64,000 bases of DNA. Source: Lineus longissimus (Eukaryota > Nemertea > Pilidiophora > Heteronemertea > Lineidae). A program made the translations under genes and the position numbers. Under the pieces are notes generated by a model. It saw only the letters and a list, made by a program, of their open reading frames with translations, was not told the DNA's origin and did not search any database. The stretch lies in the NCBI RefSeq assembly GCF_910592395.1, contig NC_088311.1, positions 17,424,501-17,488,500 of the forward strand, in the 5' to 3' direction. Each line of letters begins with the position of its first letter. The stretch's first letter is position 1. Below are positions 58,691 to 64,000 of this stretch, piece after piece.

Positions 58691-61600
58691 TCAAAGTAGA
58701 TCAACTTCCCTCTTCTGTTTGTTAACTGTTGCGTACAGCGGCTCCTGTAAGAGAGATATAACACTGAATTTAATGTTGGCATGATTTTACAAATACTTTA
58801 CAGGGTGTCCCAAAAAGCACCAACTAACGTAATGGGTTAAAAGATCAAACTTCACAACATCTACTTTCCTTAAAGGGGTATGCCGTTCGTAATTACTTGT
58901 GGTCCAGTTAAATAATTGGTATTTAAAGTATTTGTATATCCGTCTACACAAAGGCAATGCTGGAAATTATATTCAGTATGTTTTTACGCAATTGAAAGCA
59001 TTCAAATTCAATTACTAATTCAAAATTTTTAATGAACGGTGTAGGCCTTTAAGCTCTCCAATGAGATATTCAATGCGTTCCTGCTGTTGTGCATGATGCA
59101 AAATCCTCCACCAGCGAGATATTCATAAATAAATTATCAATCAGACCAAGTTCTAAGCTGTTATCATCTTTACTACAACGATGGAGCAATCAACATTTCC
59201 CACAACACAGCGTCAGTTAAAATCAAGTTCCAACATGCATCAATAAGGGGAGGAAGAAGGGAAGAGAGAGGAAACCACACGATAGTGCAGAAATACACAG
59301 GAAAGGAAAAGGAAGTGCAGAAACTAAATGAAAACAAACCCTTAAAATATTTGCAAAAAACCTTCCGTAAGATTCTTATTACTCTGACTGGACTCGAAGA
59401 CAAAATTTAGTGATTGCCTCCATTTGGACAGAAGTTGGGACAGTTCTTGGCGGAGGGAGTAATTGTTATCAATAGCAATTTCATTAATAGCAAACTAGTC
59501 AACACCTGGTTCCGTTTTATCACTACCACACTTAAAATTCTGTAAATTCTGTTAATTCCAGTTGCCAGTTAAATTGATTTTATAACAGAGTCAGTGGATC
59601 ATACTTAAGGAGAGATCACTCTGTCTCTTTGAAATAGAGGCCTCAGCTTAGGGAGTGGCGTGGTCCAGTGGTGAAGGTCTCAGACTCATAATTCGAAGAT
59701 CGTGGGTTTGTATACCGGCTAGGACTGCTCGCTTTGGATCGTGGGAAAATCCAACGGCCCCACTTTCCACACCCAGGTGTGATGGGTACCAGTTTAATTG
59801 GGGAGGTGTCCGGCGATGGACTAGCATCCCATCGAGGAAACTTAACGAAAATAAACTAAAGTTGCTTAGTGCCAGAGAAACTGGGATAAGCTCCAACTCT
59901 GATGAGCCAGAAATTGGCCCATTAGACTTCACGCCATTTTAAATATAGTGGGCCCAAGGTATCAACTCGGACATTATGATTTCTATGACCAACTGCAGCA
60001 GGCCAAGATGCAAACCCTGTGTCACTGGGTGTTGCTATTCCTACCAGTACAGAAGGAAGGGGTTGAACACGAGATAGTTTCCAGCAAAACACCTGCATTC
60101 CAAATCTATTAGCTGGAAAATATAAGAAAGCTTAAGGAAGGACAGTGAATATGACCTGACGAGAACTCACAATGATATTCTCAATTCAGTCCTTAGAAAA
60201 GTAAAACTATCAGAGAAAGAAACATAGCTGTTTCATGCATTCCAGGCTTGTGCTTTCATCCACACATAAATCATCAATTGATTGCAAAATAGTTAAGAGT
60301 AAAAGTTTGGCGCTGTTAAGGAAATGTTCATGCAAACTTAGACAGATTATTGAAAGCAGAAAAATACATGCTAACAGTGATCCTACCTGACCTTTGGTAT
60401 TGAAGTCAAATGGCATGTTGAATGGATCGGAGGAATCACTCGACAATGACACCGATTCGCCGGGGAACGTTGCATCAAATTTGGCAAACGGGTCATCAGT
60501 GGGTTTCTTGATCTGTGGTGGAATTGGTGATGTGAAGAATGGGTCGGAGGCAAAAGGATCTACCGGGTCGGTTACCGGTTCTACTGTCTTTGAAACCATG
60601 GCACTGGATCCCGCATCTCTGACCGAATTGTCCGCCGTTCCGGATTCATCCGTCTGTTCGGGTGATTTTAGTAATGATTTTCTCGGACGTGGTAAAGGTG
60701 GCGAGAGTTTTGGAAGGTCCGTCGGTTTTGTTGTTAGCTGTGACTGGTTTGACTTTGGTCGCGGGCGAGGTGGGGGTGCTGGTGCAACATCGGAGAAGCC
60801 AATTTGTACCTCGGCTGGCAGTGGTGGAGGTGGTGCATCAGGGGATGGAAGGTCAAAGTCGTCACTCGTACACAGGACAGGACCAGATTTTGATAATGTA
60901 GGAGGTGGACATGACGGAGGAGTGACTTCAACTGTAGGAGTGTTTGATCGATCGTGTGTGGTGAAAGTGTCAGGTTCAAAAGGATTGGAACTATTATCCG
61001 CATTGCCACTTGAGGCACTGATCTGAGCGCTTGGTGGCGCTGAAAACGGGTCGGAAGAAAATGGCTTTGCAGCAGCGTCCCTTGATGATTTATTTCCAGC
61101 GAGCTGCACAGAGAATGGATCCGTGTTTACCTGGAAGGGGTCGTTACTGAATCCCACTGACGCATTAAGTCCCCCACCACCAAACGGATTGGGCGACGGT
61201 TGCCTCTGAGAATCAAAGTCTGGCGTCATCACGCGTTGCTCGACTTTAATCTCGTTTAAACTCTTCTTGGGCACCTGCATCTTCTCAGCAAACATTTCCT
61301 TGGGTGGTTTTGAACGATCGGTAACGGTGATCGGGTTCAGGTCATCGAAGAGACCTTTGGTACTTGTCACCTGCGGTTCAGGTTGAACAACCGCTGGCTG
61401 CAACACGGTCGGCCCATCGAAGATATTCCCACTTGTGGCAAAAGCATTGTTCATGGTATTATCAGTGACGTTACTGCCGTACATAGTTGACTCGTTGAAA
61501 TTGACCGAACTTGCAGCAGTTGCATCCAAAGACAAGTCCTGAAACACGGCGTACTTGTCACCTTCTTGTGGTTTGGTTGCCGGGGTGCTGCTGAAGAAAG

Positions 61601-63819
61601 GATCAGCCTCGAAAGGGTCGGCCGGCGCCTTTGGTGTAGACATCTCTCCAAAGGGAGCATTCACAGTCGACGTAACGGGTGGAAACGCACTCATCGTAGC
61701 TGATGGCGTTGACTGGTTGCTCACAGGCTGAACATGTGACGTTGCCACTGGTCTTGGTGGTGTTGGCAGAACAGGAATCGCCCCTGGTTGACGAGGAACA
61801 ACGAATGGGTCAGGATTCTGGAATAACATAAAACCACACATCATCAAAGCATCAAAAATATCCTAGCTTTATATCCTTTTGCTTCCACTTTCTTTACTAT
61901 TTTCACGAATGCTCTGAAACGCTACCTTTGATTATGTCCTCAGCACCACAATTTTAAAAGTAATGCATTATCGATTAAGTCTTGCAGGAAACGCGAGATC
62001 AATTCCCCCATTTAAAAATATATCTATAAATTCACTAACTGTACATAAGGCATTGCAAGGGTTTCCTGATTTATAGTAGCCCCATCCCTGCAGTATGCTA
62101 GTTACATGAAATATGTATCACCATGAGAGCCTTGGCTCAGAGAACTAGCCAAAAATTCTTAAAACTTCAAAAACCTACCGTTTGAGCAGCAAGGGGAGGA
62201 AAGTGAGCTTGAGCTGCTAGTGTAGGCGCAGGCTGTTGTGGATGGGAGTCCCAAGCACCAGTCGTAGGTGAAGCTTGTGCATGGGCTGTAAGCGTAATGC
62301 CAGGCTGAGGCTGTGGGCTACCCCACACATCAACTCTTGGTGTCCCATTCAGTTGAGTATTGGCGTTTGTACTTGGAGGCGAGTCAAAGGTGGTCGAGAA
62401 CGGATCAGAGAAGGCATCCATCTGAGCAATACCCTGAAAAGTCACCATTTATTCTGTTTTAAAAATAGCTGTTATTTGTTAACTAAATTCATGAGGCAAA
62501 CTGCTACTACTGACATTGATTGACCACAGACCTGAAGGAAAAGTATAACAAATTCAAGAAGGAGACACATTATCAATGGGTCTTTGCTTGGTGATAGATA
62601 GTACAAAGTGCCAATACACCCTTCTGCCTTACTGAGTTGGTGTGAATCGTAGACCAGATTTTCACCCACAGCAATAATCCTCGCGCACTTTCTAACGACT
62701 ATTCAACGCTTTGTCTCTTAACTAAGTTTCTGCGCTGCACCAAACGTGACCCGTTTTGCACATGGCGCGCCTTATGACTGCTCGGTCTTTTTGGAAACAT
62801 TTGGAAATTTCTGAGGACAATGCAAAATGACCCCAATTGAACAGAGTCGAAGGACCGCAGGAACTTTGTAAAGGAAACAATGCGTTGAACAGTTGAGTGA
62901 GGATTTTCACAATGCACATGGGAGTAATCTGGTCTACTGTTTACATCAGTTGAAAGATAGAAGGGCAAATGGCCAACCACGGGAGCTTTCAATAGAGATA
63001 CAGGGTGTCAAAAAATAGTCTTCATAGTTTCAAATCTTAATATTTTCTTCAAAAATGATTTTATCCTGGAAGCATTTTTGCATCGGAAGCTAGAAGCCAT
63101 AGGATGTTTTATGAATGTTGAAAGTCATTTGTCCTTGCTCAGTCAATAGCCCTTCAAAGTCTCCTATTAGAGAAATCTGTTGTTGAGCAAGATTTTGTCA
63201 GTTCAATTTGTGTCTGTTACGGTACCCAGTTTCAAGAATTTGGCAGTTCGAATTGTGTCTGTTATGGTACCAAGTTTCAAGATTTTGTCGGTTCGAATTG
63301 CGTCAGTTACGGTACCCAGTTTCAAGATTTTGTCAGTTCGAATTGCGTCAGTTACGGTACCCAGTTTCAAGAATTTGTCAGTTCGAATTGTGTCTGTTAC
63401 GGTACCCACTTTCAAGATTTTGTCAGTTCAAATTGTGTCTGTCACAGTACCCAGTATCAAGATTTTGTCAGTTCGAATTGCGTCAGTTACGGTACCCAGT
63501 TTCAAGAATTTGTCAGTTCGAATTGTGTCTGTTACGGTACCCACTTTCAAGATTTTGTCAGTTCAAATTGTGTCTGTCACAGTACCCAGTATCAAGATCA
63601 TGCCAGTTCGAATTGCGTCTGTTACGGTACCCAGTTTCAAGATTTTGTCAGTTCGAATTGTGTCTGTTACAGTTTCACGTATCAAAGCAGGTGTATATGT
63701 TCTGGAGTCAAGAGATGTTTTACCTGTGATAGCGAGGCCAGTTCTGTCTCCAGATCCAGCAAAGTCCCGATACCCGAGTCTGGTTTTGAGACTGCTACTG
63801 CAGCATTACTCTTGGGAAC
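58691..63819 (-). CDS. Disabled (Dab)-like clathrin adaptor, C-terminal part
   Basis: Cargo-selective endocytic adaptor of the Dab1/Dab2/Disabled type. Exons in transcript order: 63819-63724, 62433-62179, 61817-60387, 58744-58691 (TGA), all phase 0; 611 residues are visible. The first two junctions read LLDLETELASLSQ then GIAQMDAFSDPF, resembling the region just after the PTB domain in Dab proteins (GVDQMDLFGDMSTPP in Dab2). FGEMSTPKAPADPF in the next exon echoes the same motif. At least ten DPF motifs (AP-2 ear binding), NPFGGG and SNPFEPD (EH-domain binding) and a proline-rich block (APPPRPRPKS, PPLPRPRKS; SH3 binding) follow. The last exon encodes EPLYATVNKQKREVDLL. The PTB domain is not in the window, so another DPF/NPF-rich adaptor is the main alternative. 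Confidence 0.65.
59655..59935 (+). repeat. tRNA-derived SINE in a Dab-like intron
   Basis: Pol III-like head (gtggcgtggtccagtggtga; gggtttgtataccgg as a degenerate B box), a body with ccacacccaggtgtgatggg then taccag, and a tail containing aactgggataagctccaact, a motif typical of LINE-derived SINE 3' ends. Strand refers to the pol III direction. Confidence 0.65.
63193..63685. repeat. 45-bp minisatellite, about 11 copies
   Basis: Unit: cagttcgaattgtgtctgtt, then acggtacccagtttcaagat and tttgt, with variants alternating (gcgtcag/tgtctgt; gattttg/gaatttg). A period of exactly 45 keeps frames open on both strands. It ends 39 bp from a splice donor of the Dab-like gene, inside its intron. Confidence 0.95.
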
Positions 63820-63964
63820 CTGGCAAAAATACAACAATACAATCATAAATTGTCAACTTGCACGATATTTGCCGAAGACCAGAACCACATCACCCACAAC
63901 AGGTCTTTTTCTATTTTGCCAGGTACTTTCTAATTCGAATTACAGGATCTTTTACAGAATCAAC

Positions 63965-64000
63965 TTAGAAACTCTCTATTAACGACACCCTTGTGACTGA
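63965..64000 (+). mobile_element. Pogo-like MITE, copy 14, cut by the window edge
   Basis: The window ends inside a copy: ctctctattaacgacaccct followed by tgtgactga matches the left third of the family. Confidence 0.6.

Noticed and set aside
60394-61026. 210-aa plus-strand frame rich in glycine
   Set aside because: It is antisense to the DPF-rich exon of the Dab-like gene, whose splice sites and motifs support the minus strand.
63180-63848. 222-aa open frame of 15-residue repeats
   Set aside because: It is the 45-bp minisatellite, whose period is divisible by three, inside an intron of the Dab-like gene on the other strand.

Overview
This window is nuclear DNA from an animal, most likely a marine invertebrate bilaterian (lophotrochozoan or ambulacrarian; I cannot resolve it further). 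It holds four intron-rich protein genes with canonical GT-AG splice sites. One encodes a TRPN/NOMPC mechanosensory channel, a family that mammals lack. The intergenic and intronic DNA is packed with non-autonomous DNA transposons, Penelope-like and LINE retroelements, and SINE-like repeats. There is no prokaryotic-style organisation, so most open frames outside the spliced exons are chance or repeat-borne.

Layout: (1) 585-16309, + strand: the 3' two thirds of a TRPN channel gene, 12 exons in the window, 5' end off the left edge. (2) 16.3-21.8 kb: tandem duplications, two 5S-rRNA-like sequences and a decayed Penelope-like element with a GIY-YIG endonuclease segment. (3) 21777-34155, - strand: a complete nine-exon gene homologous to human C19orf44 (DUF4614 family), one of whose exon/intron boundaries has been amplified into an array of 130-bp repeats. 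(4) 35102-41471, + strand: a complete eight-exon calreticulin gene ending in HDEL, head to head with the C19orf44 homologue; the 0.95-kb shared spacer carries an exact ER stress response element. (5) 41.5-58.7 kb: no host gene recognised, but a second Penelope-like element, a decayed LINE with a nested TTAA-flanked MITE, several MITE families and a 0.9-kb fold-back element. (6) 58691-63819, - strand: the 3' part of a Disabled (Dab)-like endocytic adaptor rich in DPF/NPF motifs; its PTB domain should lie beyond the right edge.

The four genes are not an operon and share no obvious pathway, except that calreticulin and the C19orf44 homologue probably share a divergent promoter. One short MITE family (TIR CAGTAGAACCTC, pogo/Tigger-like) occurs 14 times; two copies in different genes sit exactly 19 nt upstream of a 3' splice site. 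All exon models were built by hand from splice signals, reading phase and remembered family similarity; no alignment program was run.
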